Source: Azospirillum baldaniorum | GTDB taxonomy: Bacteria; Pseudomonadota; Alphaproteobacteria; Azospirillales; Azospirillaceae | Reading direction: 5' to 3' | Assembly (NCBI RefSeq): GCF_003119195.2 | Contig: NZ_CP022262.1 | Coordinates: 1 to 64,000 of the forward strand | DNA length: 64,000 nt | Made by a program: the position numbers and the translations under genes | In this document: in pieces, positions 42,087 through 50,807 of the stretch | How positions within the stretch are numbered: the stretch's first letter is position 1 | How the letters are laid out: each line of letters starts with the position of its first letter | Notes under the pieces: generated by a model | What the model saw: the letters and a program-made list of their open reading frames with translations, nothing else | Database searches by the model: none | Told to the model about the DNA's origin: nothing

Positions 42087-43849
42087 GCGGTTTCGACACG
42101 GACACCATTCCGGACCGTCCCGGCCGCTTCCTGCTGCGCTACATCCGGCGGCGGCCCTGGTCCTTCGGCGGGCTGTTCTCGGTGATCGTGGCGGCGGCGG
42201 GCTGCGCCGTCGCCGTGCAGTACGGGATGAAGCTGCTGATCGACGCCATGGCCTCCCCCGACCGGGCGGCGGCGGACGTCTGGACTCCGCTCGGCCTGTT
42301 CCTCGGCTTCATCGCGGCGGAGAACGTGCTGTGGCGGCTGGGCGGCTGGCTCGGCTGCCGGACGGTGCTGGCGACCGGCGTGGACATGCGGCTGGACCTG
42401 TTCCGCCATCTGACCGGCCACTCGATGCGCTACTTCTCGGAGCATCTGGCCGGGTCGCTCGGCAACCGCATCGCCGCCACCGAGAACGCCGCCACCACCA
42501 TCTTCCGCACCCTGACCTGGAGCATCGTCCCGCCGGTCACCGACTTCCTGGGGGCGGTGCTGGTGCTGCTGACCATCCATTGGGGCATGGCGGTGGCGCT
42601 GGTGATGTTCGCCGTGGTGGTCGCCGTCGCCATCGTCGGGCTGGGGCTGCGCGGGCGGACGGTGCACCACGCCTTCGCCGAGCAGTCCGCCCGCACCAAC
42701 GGCGAGCTGGTCGACGTGGTGTCCAACGTCTGGACGGTGAAGGCCTTCTCCGCCCGCGGGCGCGAACGCGAGCGCCTGCGGCAGGCCTTCACGGTGGAGG
42801 CCGGGGCGCACCGCCGGAGCTGGATGCATCTGGAGAAGACCCGCGTCGTCCATGACATTTGCCTGTGGGTGATGGCCGGATCGATGCTGCTGTGGGCCCT
42901 GCTGCTGTGGCGGGACGGCACGATCACCACCGGCGACGTTGTGATCGTCAGCGCCCTCACCTTCCGCATCCTGCACGGCTCCCGCGACCTCGCCTTCGCG
43001 CTGGTCACCGCCACCCAGCAGGTCAGCGCCATCGACGAGAGCCTGCGGGTGATCGCCCGCCCGCACGACGTGCTCGACCCCGTGCCGGCCGAGCCCGCCA
43101 CGCCCGGCGGCGGCGCCATCGCCTTCGAGCGGGTCTCCTACCGCTATCCCGAAGGGCGCAAGGTGCTGGAGGACTTCAGCCTGACCATCCCGGCCGGGCA
43201 GAAGGTCGGGCTGGTCGGGCCGTCGGGGGCCGGCAAGTCCACCATCATCAGCCTGATCCAGCGGCTGGACGACGTGCAGCGCGGCGACATTCTCATCGAC
43301 GGCCAGCCGCTGACCGCGCTCGCCCAGGACGACCTGCGCGCCAAGATCGCCGTGGTGCCCCAGGACATCGCGCTGTTCCACCGCCCGATCCTGGAGAACA
43401 TCCGCTACGGCCGCCCCGACGCCAGCGACGAGGAGGTGTTCGAGGCCGCCCGCCACGCCTTCTGCGACGGCTTCATCCGGCAGTTGCCGGAAGGCTACGG
43501 CACGTTGGTCGGCGAGCGCGGCGTGCGGCTGTCGGGCGGGCAGCGGCAGCGGCTGGGCATCGCCCGCGCCTTCCTGAAGAACGCGCCGATCCTGATCCTC
43601 GACGAGGCGACCTCCGCCCTCGACACCCAGTCGGAGCAGGAAATCCAAGCGGCGCTGGCCGATCTGGCCCAGGGGCGGACGGTGGTCGCGGTGGCCCACC
43701 GCCTGTCCACCGTGTCGGCCTTTGACCGTGTGCTGGTTCTGGTGGACGGTCGCATCGCCGAGGACGGCCACCCCACGGAACTGCGGCGGCGCGGCGGCCT
43801 TTTCAACTCCCTGTGGCAACTCCAGGCGCAGGGCTTCGCGGCGGAGTAG
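42083..43849 (+). CDS. ABC exporter, fused membrane and ATP-binding domains
   Basis: 588 residues, a typical half-transporter. The six-helix domain is residues ~30-320 (WSFGGLFSVIVAAAGCAVAV, VLVLLTIHWGMAVALVMFAV). The ATPase domain has Walker A GPSGAGKST (about 379-387), Q-loop VVPQDIALFH, signature LSGGQRQRLGIARAF, Walker B ILILDEATSALD and H-loop VAVAHRLS. It belongs to the MsbA/lipid-sugar exporter kind. ATGA overlap with the glycosidase gene and position after the mutase fusion suggest export of a galactofuranose-containing precursor. Confidence 0.93.
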   Translation: MSGFDTDTIPDRPGRFLLRYIRRRPWSFGGLFSVIVAAAGCAVAVQYGMKLLIDAMASPDRAAADVWTPLGLFLGFIAAENVLWRLGGWLGCRTVLATGVDMRLDLFRHLTGHSMRYFSEHLAGSLGNRIAATENAATTIFRTLTWSIVPPVTDFLGAVLVLLTIHWGMAVALVMFAVVVAVAIVGLGLRGRTVHHAFAEQSARTNGELVDVVSNVWTVKAFSARGRERERLRQAFTVEAGAHRRSWMHLEKTRVVHDICLWVMAGSMLLWALLLWRDGTITTGDVVIVSALTFRILHGSRDLAFALVTATQQVSAIDESLRVIARPHDVLDPVPAEPATPGGGAIAFERVSYRYPEGRKVLEDFSLTIPAGQKVGLVGPSGAGKSTIISLIQRLDDVQRGDILIDGQPLTALAQDDLRAKIAVVPQDIALFHRPILENIRYGRPDASDEEVFEAARHAFCDGFIRQLPEGYGTLVGERGVRLSGGQRQRLGIARAFLKNAPILILDEATSALDTQSEQEIQAALADLAQGRTVVAVAHRLSTVSAFDRVLVLVDGRIAEDGHPTELRRRGGLFNSLWQLQAQGFAAE

Positions 43850-43853
43850 TTGA

Positions 43854-43881
43854 CGGCCTCCGCACCGTGGCGCGGAGGCCG
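43854..43881. terminator. Strong GC hairpin after the ABC exporter gene (terminator-like, no T-tract)
   Basis: Perfect ten-base arms CGGCCTCCGC (43854-43863) and GCGGAGGCCG (43872-43881) with an eight-base loop, five bases past the stop. There is no run of T after it, so it may work as a 3' RNA stabiliser or weak terminator. Confidence 0.5.
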
Positions 43882-44058
43882 CATCAGCCGGAACGGTTAG
43901 GGAAAACCGCCCTTCGACGAGCTATCTTTCCGGGCGTTGTGTGTTAAGACACCAGACGCAACCTCGCCTCGGCCCGAAAGCTCGATGAAAGCCACGACCG
44001 ACGATAGCATCCTTGAAATTCAGGCCCTTATTCCGTGCAGAATCCACGGAGCCGGCGC

Positions 44059-47000
44059 ATGACAGACCTGCCGGTGATTGGCGGGCCGGTGATTGGCGGG
44101 CCGGTGATTGGCGGGCCGGGAATTGGCGGCCCGGTGACCGGGGACGACCTGGATTTCCTGTCCGGCGGGGGCGAGATGGGAGAGCGGATGCGCTCCCACG
44201 ACTGGTCGTCCACGGCGCTCGGCCCGCCGCAGGGCTGGCCGCAGAGCCTGCGCACCATCGTCAGCGTCGTCCTGTCCTCCCGGCAGGCGATGTTCGTGGC
44301 CTGGGGCCCGGAGCTGTCCTTCCTCTACAACGACGGCTACGTGCCGATCTTCGGAGCCAAGCATCCGGAGGCGCTGGGCCGTCCCTTCGCCGAGGTGTGG
44401 TGGGACATCTGGCCCCAGATCAAGCCGCTGGTCGACCGCACGCTGTCCGGCGAGGCGTCCTGGTACGAGGATCTGCTGATCCCGATGGAGCGCCGGGGCT
44501 TCCGCGAGGACGCCTGGTTCACCTTCTCCTACACGCCGGTGCGGGGCGAGGACGGGCGCATCCCCGGGATGTTCTGCGCCGCCATCGAGACGACCTCGCA
44601 GGTGCTCGCCGCCCGGCGCACCGACTTCCACCTGAAGCTGGAGGCCCGGCTGCGCCAGCTCTCCAACCCGTTCGCCGTGGCCGCGGCGGCGGAGGAGGCT
44701 CTGGGCCGTCATCTGGGGGTCAGCCGCGTCGGTTACGGCGTGGTGGACGAAACCGCCCGCTTCTTCACGACGGAGCGGAACTGGACCGACGGCAGCGTCG
44801 ACCATCAGGCCGGCACCCATGACCTGCTGAGCTTCGGGCCGGAATTCCTGAACACGCTGCGCCTCGGCGGGACACTGACCATCCACGACACCGCGGCGGA
44901 CCCGCGTTGCGCGGCGCCGGAGCAGCAAGCCGCCTTCGCGGCGCTGAACCTCGCCTCCACCGTCACCACCAGCCTGGTGAAGAACGGGCGGATGGTCGCC
45001 GCCCTCTACGTCCACGACCGGAAGCCCCGACGCTGGCACCCGGACGAGGTCCGTCTGGTGGAGGAGGTGGCGGAGCGCACATGGTCGGCGCTGGAGCGCG
45101 TCCAGGCGGAGGAGTCGCTGCACCGCGCCAACGCCCGGCTGGCCGCGGAGGGGGAGCAGATGCGCAACCTCTTCCGGCAGTCGCCCAACTTCATGTGCGT
45201 GCTGCGCGGCCCGGACCATGTGTTCGAACTGGCCAACGACTCCTACCGGCAACTGGTCGGCGACCGCCCCCTGATCGGCAAGCCGGTGCACGAGGCCATG
45301 CCGGAGGTCGCCGGGCAGGGCTTCTTCGAGCTGCTGGGCCGCGTGTACGACCGCGGGAAGCCCTTCGTCGGGCACGCCCTGCCGGTGCGCGTCGCCCGCC
45401 AGCCCGGCGCGCCGGTGGAGGAGCGCTTCATCACCTTCATCTACCAGCCGATCAAGGACGCCGACGGCCGGGTGACCGGGATCTTCTGCGAAGGCAGCGA
45501 CGTCACCGAGGCCAAGCGGGCCGAGGACGCGTTGCGCGACCTGAACGCCACGCTGGAGCAGCGCGTCGCCGAACGCACCGCCGACCGCGACCGCATGTGG
45601 CGCCTGTCCACCGACGTCATGCTGGTGGCGCGCTTCGACGGCACCATCAACGCCGTCAATCCGGCCTGGACCAGCCTGCTGGGCTGGACGGAGGAGGAGT
45701 TGGCGGCGCGCAACTTCCTGGACTTCGTGCATCCGGACGATCTGGAGCGCACGCGGGCCGAAGCGGCGCGGCTGGGCGCCGGGCACACCACGCCGCGCTT
45801 CGAGAACCGCTACCGCCACAAGGACGGGCGTTATCTCTGGCTGTCCTGGGTCGCCGTGCCGGACGACCGCTTCATCCACGCCGTGGGCCGCGACATCACC
45901 GCCCAGAAGGAGGCCGACGCCACCCTGCGGCAGACCGAGGAGCAGCTTCGCCAAGCCCAGAAGATGGAGGCGGTCGGCCAGTTGACCGGCGGCGTGGCGC
46001 ACGACTTCAACAACCTGCTCCAGGCGTTGGAAGGCTGCCTGTCAATGATCGGGCGCCGCACCGGGGAGCCGCAGGTCCACGCCCTGCTCGACGCCGGGCA
46101 GCAGGCGGTGGGGCGCGGGGCCAAGCTGGTGCAGCAGCTCATGGCCTTCGCCCGGCGCGACAGCCTGCGCCCGGAATCCATCGGCGTGCGCGACCGCGTG
46201 CTCGCCATGTCGGCCCTGCTGGAGCGGGCGCTGCGCGCCGACATCGCGCTGGACCTCCGCCTCGGCGACGATCTCTGGCCGGTCGAGGTCGACCCGACCC
46301 AGTTCGAGCTGGCGGTCATCAACCTCGCCGTCAACGCGCGCGACGCCATGCCGTCCGGCGGACGGCTGACGGTGGAAGCGGTCAACAGCGTGTTTTCCCC
46401 CGGCGATCCGCGGGGGGTGGAGGGCGAATTCCTGCACCTGTCGGTGTCGGACACCGGATGCGGCATGCCCGCCGCGGTGGCCGCCCGCGCCTTCGAGCCA
46501 TTCTTCACGACCAAGGACCTCGGCAAGGGGACGGGGCTGGGGCTGGCCCAGGTCTACGGCCTCGCCCGGCAGGCCGGCGGCACCGCCTGGATCGACAGCG
46601 CGCCGGACCACGGCACGACGGTCCATCTGCTGCTTCGGCGCTCCGGCGTGGCTCCGGCGGTGGAGCCCGCCCTTCCCGCCGCCATCGTGCCGCCGTCGGT
46701 TGGCGCGCGGCGCCACGGCCGCGTCCTCGTGGTGGAGGACGATCCCATCGTCGCCATGACCGTCAGCACCGCGCTGGAGGACGCCGGGTTCGCCGTGCTG
46801 TCCGCCGCGAACGCCGAGGAGGCGCTGCCCCATCTGGCGGACGACGGGGTCGACGTGCTGCTGAGCGACGTGGTGATGCCCGGTGGCATGAGCGGCATCG
46901 ACCTGGCCCGCGAAGCCCGCGAGCGGCGGCCTGGCCTGCCGGTCATCCTGGCGACCGGCTACAGCGAGGACATCGCCCGCGCCACCGGCATCCCGGTGCT

Positions 47001-47088
47001 GGCGAAGCCCTACCGGATCGACGATCTGGTCGGGCGGATCGACGCGATCCTGATGGGCGACGTCGAGGCCTATAAGATCAGGGAATAA
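44059..47088 (+). CDS. Hybrid sensor histidine kinase (PAS/GAF/PAS/PAS-HisKA-HATPase-receiver)
   Basis: 1009 residues from ATG 44059; no membrane segments, so cytoplasmic. Order: a repeat-coded leader (PVIGGP units); PAS-like (WGPELSFLYNDGYVPIFGAK); GAF (~200-350); two PAS folds (FRQSPNFMCVLRGPDHVFEL; FDGTINAVNPAWTSLLGWTE); coiled coil; HisKA with His648 in GGVAHDFNNLLQALEG; HATPase (AVINLAVNARDAMPSGG, DTGCGMP, GTGLGLAQVYGLAR); and a receiver with Asp937 in DVLLSDVVMP and Lys in LAKPYRI. This is the HWE-distinct, FNNLL-type kinase common in alphaproteobacteria. The partner output regulator is not adjacent. Confidence 0.93.
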   Translation: MTDLPVIGGPVIGGPVIGGPGIGGPVTGDDLDFLSGGGEMGERMRSHDWSSTALGPPQGWPQSLRTIVSVVLSSRQAMFVAWGPELSFLYNDGYVPIFGAKHPEALGRPFAEVWWDIWPQIKPLVDRTLSGEASWYEDLLIPMERRGFREDAWFTFSYTPVRGEDGRIPGMFCAAIETTSQVLAARRTDFHLKLEARLRQLSNPFAVAAAAEEALGRHLGVSRVGYGVVDETARFFTTERNWTDGSVDHQAGTHDLLSFGPEFLNTLRLGGTLTIHDTAADPRCAAPEQQAAFAALNLASTVTTSLVKNGRMVAALYVHDRKPRRWHPDEVRLVEEVAERTWSALERVQAEESLHRANARLAAEGEQMRNLFRQSPNFMCVLRGPDHVFELANDSYRQLVGDRPLIGKPVHEAMPEVAGQGFFELLGRVYDRGKPFVGHALPVRVARQPGAPVEERFITFIYQPIKDADGRVTGIFCEGSDVTEAKRAEDALRDLNATLEQRVAERTADRDRMWRLSTDVMLVARFDGTINAVNPAWTSLLGWTEEELAARNFLDFVHPDDLERTRAEAARLGAGHTTPRFENRYRHKDGRYLWLSWVAVPDDRFIHAVGRDITAQKEADATLRQTEEQLRQAQKMEAVGQLTGGVAHDFNNLLQALEGCLSMIGRRTGEPQVHALLDAGQQAVGRGAKLVQQLMAFARRDSLRPESIGVRDRVLAMSALLERALRADIALDLRLGDDLWPVEVDPTQFELAVINLAVNARDAMPSGGRLTVEAVNSVFSPGDPRGVEGEFLHLSVSDTGCGMPAAVAARAFEPFFTTKDLGKGTGLGLAQVYGLARQAGGTAWIDSAPDHGTTVHLLLRRSGVAPAVEPALPAAIVPPSVGARRHGRVLVVEDDPIVAMTVSTALEDAGFAVLSAANAEEALPHLADDGVDVLLSDVVMPGGMSGIDLAREARERRPGLPVILATGYSEDIARATGIPVLAKPYRIDDLVGRIDAILMGDVEAYKIRE
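44071..44130 (+). repeat. 15-bp tandem repeat at the 5' end of the hybrid kinase gene
   Basis: Three perfect copies of CCGGTGATTGGCGGG (44071-44085, 44086-44100, 44101-44115) and one variant copy (44116-44130), coding for (PVIGG)n a few codons after the start. Copy number could vary by slippage without shifting the frame. Confidence 0.9.
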
Positions 47089-47090
47089 AA

Positions 47091-47120
47091 AAGGCGGAGC
47101 CCCCAGGGGGACTCCGCCTT
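47091..47120 (-). terminator. Rho-independent terminator for the nucleobase permease gene
   Basis: On the minus strand the stem AAGGCGGAG ... CTCCGCCTT with a CCCC/GGGG inner part is followed by TTTTTTATT. It sits 21 bases beyond the permease stop and directly abuts the stop of the convergent hybrid kinase gene. Confidence 0.85.
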
Positions 47121-47141
47121 GGCCGACCGCGATCCGGTTGC

Positions 47142-48452
47142 TCAGATGTGGTCGGAGGACAGGATGGCCTCGGCGTCGCCGCCGGTGCCGCGGCCCGGCA
47201 GGACCGCGTTCAGGACGACGCCCATCAGCGCCGACAGCGCCATCGAGGAGACGACGAAGCCGCCGTCGCCGAACTTCAGCGACGCCCCGCCGATGCCGAT
47301 GACCAGGATGGTCGAGGAGATCAGCAGGTTGCGCTTGTCGCCCAGATCCACCTTGCCCTCGATCAGCGTGCGGATGCCCGAGGAGGCGATGACGCCGAAC
47401 AGGGCGATGGACACGCCACCCATCACCGCCGTGGGGATGCTCGACAGGAAGGCCGACAGTTTGCCCACGAAGCCGAGGATGATGGCGAGCGTCGCCGCCC
47501 CGCCGATCACCCACACGCTGAACACGCGGGTCACCGCCAGCACGCCGATGTTCTCGCCGTAGGTCGTCGCCGGGGGGCCGCCCAGCGCGCCCGCCACCAT
47601 GGTCGCCACGCCGTCGCCGAACACCGAGCGGTGCAGGCCCGGATCGGCGATGAAGTTGCGGCCGACGACGCGGCTCAGCACGATCTGCCCGCCGATGTGC
47701 TCGGCGATGGTGACCAGAGCCACCGGCGCCACCAGCAGGATCATCGCCCAGGCCGAGACGCCCTCCTTCATGCCCGAGAACAGCAGGTGGAAGTCGGGCA
47801 TCCGCAGGAAGGGTGCGGCGGCGACCGGTCCGAAGTCCACCATCCCGAAGACCACGCCCAGCGCGTAGCCGGTCAGGATGCCCAGCAGGATCGGCACCAC
47901 CGTGAAGAAGCCGCGCAGCACGATGGAGTAGAGGAAGATGCTGCCCAGCGTCGCCAGCGCCAGCAGGAAGTGCGGCAGGCTGTACTCGCCGCCGCCCGCG
48001 GTGTTCTGCGCCATGCCCACGGCGACCGAGGCGAGGCCGAGGCCGATCACCACGATCACCGGCCCGACGACGATGGGCGGCAGGATGGCCAGCAGCCAGC
48101 GCACGCCGAAGGCGCGGATCAGCAGGGCGACCGCCACATAGACCGCTCCCGCCGCACAGGCCCCGACCAGCGCGCCGCCGGTCCCGCCGATCTGGGTGGC
48201 GGCGACGATCGGGCCGATGAAGGCGAAGGAGGAGCCCAGATAGGCGGGCAGCCGCCACTTGGTGAAGGCCAGATAGATCAGGGTGCCCAGACCGCTGGTG
48301 ACGAGCGCCACCGACGGGTCGAGACCGGTGAGGATCGGCACCAGCACGTTGGCGCCGAACATGGCGAACAGGTGCTGAAGGCTGAGCAGAAAGAAGGTGG
48401 CCGGGGGCGGACGGTCGTGGACGTCCAGCACCCGGTCGCGCGGGGCTGTCAT
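47142..48452 (-). CDS. uraA: Uracil/xanthine permease (NCS2, nucleobase:cation symporter-2 family)
   Basis: 436 residues, 14 predicted helices. NCS2 signatures: LQHLFAMFGANVLVPILTGL at the N-terminus, LPPIVVGPVIVVIGLGLA, the substrate-binding VALVTIAEHIGGQIVLSRVV with the conserved Glu of the IAEH segment, GGPPATTYGENIGVLAVTRV, and ALFGVIASSGIRTLIEGKVD. The pattern is that of uracil permeases (UraA), which use a proton gradient. ATG 48452 is preferred over an upstream in-frame codon. No pyrimidine catabolic genes adjoin it. Confidence 0.9.
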   Translation of the reverse strand: MTAPRDRVLDVHDRPPPATFFLLSLQHLFAMFGANVLVPILTGLDPSVALVTSGLGTLIYLAFTKWRLPAYLGSSFAFIGPIVAATQIGGTGGALVGACAAGAVYVAVALLIRAFGVRWLLAILPPIVVGPVIVVIGLGLASVAVGMAQNTAGGGEYSLPHFLLALATLGSIFLYSIVLRGFFTVVPILLGILTGYALGVVFGMVDFGPVAAAPFLRMPDFHLLFSGMKEGVSAWAMILLVAPVALVTIAEHIGGQIVLSRVVGRNFIADPGLHRSVFGDGVATMVAGALGGPPATTYGENIGVLAVTRVFSVWVIGGAATLAIILGFVGKLSAFLSSIPTAVMGGVSIALFGVIASSGIRTLIEGKVDLGDKRNLLISSTILVIGIGGASLKFGDGGFVVSSMALSALMGVVLNAVLPGRGTGGDAEAILSSDHI

Positions 48453-48719
48453 GAACTGCGGTTCCCGTGTCGGTGGTTGCGCGGCAAGGGTTACTCCGCG
48501 ACGGCCTGCCCGGTCAAACGCCACCATGCGGAATTTTTCGGCACAGGGCCCCCACAGGACCCGACGGCACCGTCATAGGCGTGAAATCATTCAACCGTTG
48601 CCTAAGCGATAGGCCATTCGTTAGTATGATGCTCGATAAAAATTCCCGTGAATGGACATGAAACTGCGTTCCTGCACGCGACGCGGGTTTGAGCGCCTGC
48701 TTTTAGAGTGATTGACCAC

Positions 48720-49736
48720 ATGGCCGACGAACTGTTTGCACAACTTACAGACACCCTTTCGTCGGCGAAGACGGTGGAGGAGCTGACACGCCCCCTGCTG
48801 TCGCTTCTGGAGCTGGTGACGGAGCTGGAAGCCACCTACCTCACCCGGATCGAGCTGGAACACGGCATCCAGCGCATTCTCTTCTCCTGCAACACCAAGA
48901 CCCTGACCATTCCCGAAGGGCTGGCCGTTCCGTGGGAGGGCACGCTGTGCAAGCGGGCGCTCGACGAGGGGAAGCTCTACACCGACGACGTGCCCAGCTG
49001 CTGGGGCGACTCCGAGGCGGCGGCGGCGCTGGGCATCCGCACCTATGTCAGCACGCCCGTCCATCTCGACGACGGCAGCCTGTTCGGCACGCTCTGCGCC
49101 GCCAGTTCGGAGCAAAAGCCGCTGACGCCCAAGGGGGAACAGGTGCTGCGCCTGTTCGCCTCGCTGATCGCCCTTCACGTCCAGCGCGAACAGCTCCTGA
49201 CCCAGTTCCGGGAATTGAACGCGGCACTGGAGTCCTATTCCTACACCGACGCGCTGACCGGCCTGCCGAACCGGCGCGCCGTCGTCGCGGAGCTGCACCG
49301 GCTGTTCGCCATGGCCGAACGGGCCGGCCAGAGCGTGCTGATCGGCTTCATCGACCTGGACGGCTTCAAGGCCATCAACGACACCCACGGGCACGAGGCG
49401 GGCGATGCGTTCCTGACCGAGGTGGGGCGGCGCATCGGCGCTGGGCTGCGGGCCGGCGACACGCTGGGCCGGCTGGGCGGCGACGAGTTCATCATCGTCG
49501 GCATGGGCGCCACGCCCGGCGCTGAGGGGGATGACGCCGCCGACGCGCTGCGCGAGCGGGTGGAGCCGCTGATCCGCGGCGTCTACCGCCTGGACAGCTG
49601 CGCCCTCGACTATCCGGGGGCGAGCGTCGGAGTGGTCAGCGCCGACCCCGGCACCACGACACCCGACGACGCGCTGCGCGCCGCCGACGCCGCCATGTAT
49701 GTTCAGAAGAAGATCCGGCGGGCCGCCCGGGCCTGA
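48720..49736 (+). CDS. GAF-GGDEF diguanylate cyclase
   Basis: 338 residues. An N-terminal GAF domain (about 15-165; LEHGIQRILFSCNTKTLTIP, TYVSTPVHLDDGSLFGTLCA) is followed by a GGDEF domain (~175-335; YTDALTGLPNRRAVVAELHR, GFIDLDGFKAINDTHGHEAG, RLGGDEFIIVG). The catalytic GGDEF is intact. RAGD five residues before it is a product-inhibition I-site (RxxD). Together they indicate an active c-di-GMP synthase under allosteric feedback. No membrane segment is present. It is divergent from the permease gene, 267 bases away. Confidence 0.94.
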   Translation: MADELFAQLTDTLSSAKTVEELTRPLLSLLELVTELEATYLTRIELEHGIQRILFSCNTKTLTIPEGLAVPWEGTLCKRALDEGKLYTDDVPSCWGDSEAAAALGIRTYVSTPVHLDDGSLFGTLCAASSEQKPLTPKGEQVLRLFASLIALHVQREQLLTQFRELNAALESYSYTDALTGLPNRRAVVAELHRLFAMAERAGQSVLIGFIDLDGFKAINDTHGHEAGDAFLTEVGRRIGAGLRAGDTLGRLGGDEFIIVGMGATPGAEGDDAADALRERVEPLIRGVYRLDSCALDYPGASVGVVSADPGTTTPDDALRAADAAMYVQKKIRRAARA

Positions 49737-49775
49737 GGTCCGGGCCAAGCACCGCCCGCGGCGATTGTCGGCGCC

Positions 49776-50255
49776 TTACGGGCCGCCGGCCACGCTCCAG
49801 GGATCGGGAGCGGTCACCTCGTAGGGCTGGGCGATGCCGCCCATCGACAGCGCGTGGACCGAGTTGCTGGTGAAGCCGCAGGCCTGCTCCGGATTCACGG
49901 CGGCGTTGGGACGGACGGCGTAGGGCCGCGGGGCGTCGGGCGACACCGACGTGGCCTTGGTGCGCACGACCAGCCCGTGGCCCGACGGAACGCTCTGCTC
50001 CACCCAGACCCACAGGACATCCGGGTTGTCGCGGAAACGGGTCAGCAGGGTGGACAGCGCCTCCGTGCAGGCGGCGTGGTCGAGCTGGTGGGCGCCGCGG
50101 TCGATGATCGCCGAGGCCGGTCCGGACGACGAGGCGTCCGCGGGGTTCCAGGTGAACGCCATGAGGCCGGACAGCGCGATGCCAGCGATGGAGGTTCCCC
50201 AGAGAACTCCGGAATCGAAACCGGAATCACCGTGACGGCTGGAATGATCGCGCAT
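49776..50255 (-). CDS. Hypothetical single-span protein
   Basis: 159 residues from ATG 50255. One hydrophobic segment lies near residues 18-38 (LWGTSIAGIALSGLMAFTWN) after a charged N-terminus, with a soluble C-terminal domain presumably in the periplasm (CTEALSTLLTRFRDNPDVLW, VWVEQSVPSGHGLVVRTKA). No family is recognised. Two Cys residues (HAACTE, EQACGF) could form a disulfide. Third-position G/C supports coding. It is convergent with the diguanylate cyclase gene 39 bases away. Confidence 0.65.
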   Translation of the reverse strand: MRDHSSRHGDSGFDSGVLWGTSIAGIALSGLMAFTWNPADASSSGPASAIIDRGAHQLDHAACTEALSTLLTRFRDNPDVLWVWVEQSVPSGHGLVVRTKATSVSPDAPRPYAVRPNAAVNPEQACGFTSNSVHALSMGGIAQPYEVTAPDPWSVAGGP

Positions 50256-50807
50256 CGTGGTCCCTCTACAAAACACTCAACCGCTGCAACCGGCGTCCGC
50301 GTGTTCCCATCTGTTTGACAGGAAGGCAGGCCCGTGACGTTGATCCAGGACAAGCACCTTACGGCCTCGTCCTGCTCGTTGTTTATTGTGCACCGCAACA
50401 TCGGCCCGTCAACACCCACCGGAAGCATGGCAGGGCTGATTCCATGCGCTTTCACGCCCGCGTGGCGATGACCGCGGCAATTTGCCGCTCCTCCGTGCCG
50501 GAGCACCGTGGCGACCGGCGGATGCGCCGTCGGCCGGCAGGCTCCCAGACAACGGGCCTGGCAACGACATGGTTCCCCGCCGCTGCCCGATTTGCCAACA
50601 AAGTCAGTTGGTTATATTTACGCACATTCAGGATTACAAACGAAGGCAACCCTTCAATCCCGCGCCCGCGGGGTCGATTGCGGACACGCGGACGCCATTC
50701 CCTTTCACCCGTGCCGCCGCCGCGCGCTATGGTGCGCGCGGCGACCAGCGGACCGGCAAGAGTCCGGGGCGCCCGCAAGAAGAACACGAGAACCGGAAGG
50801 GACGAGC
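50256..50807. other. Intergenic region, no gene called
   Basis: About 550 bases between a leftward hypothetical gene and the rightward Ldh-type gene. A local A+T-rich patch at 50580-50660 probably contains the promoter of the downstream operon. Short open frames on both strands overlap each other and show no ribosome sites or conserved motifs. No hairpin with a T-tract was seen. Confidence 0.45.

Noticed and set aside
43854..43881. Full Rho-independent terminator after the ABC exporter
   Set aside because: The stem is perfect but no T-tract follows, so I call it only a terminator-like hairpin.
44071..44130. Possible CRISPR-like repeat array
   Set aside because: Units are 15 bp, directly adjacent without spacers, and encode an in-frame pentapeptide. 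This is a coding tandem repeat.
47148..48578. A rightward 476-codon frame, rich in His, Arg, Gln and Asp, antisense to the permease gene
   Set aside because: Its histidine/glutamine richness comes from reading hydrophobic membrane codons backwards, and the permease on the other strand is a clear family member.
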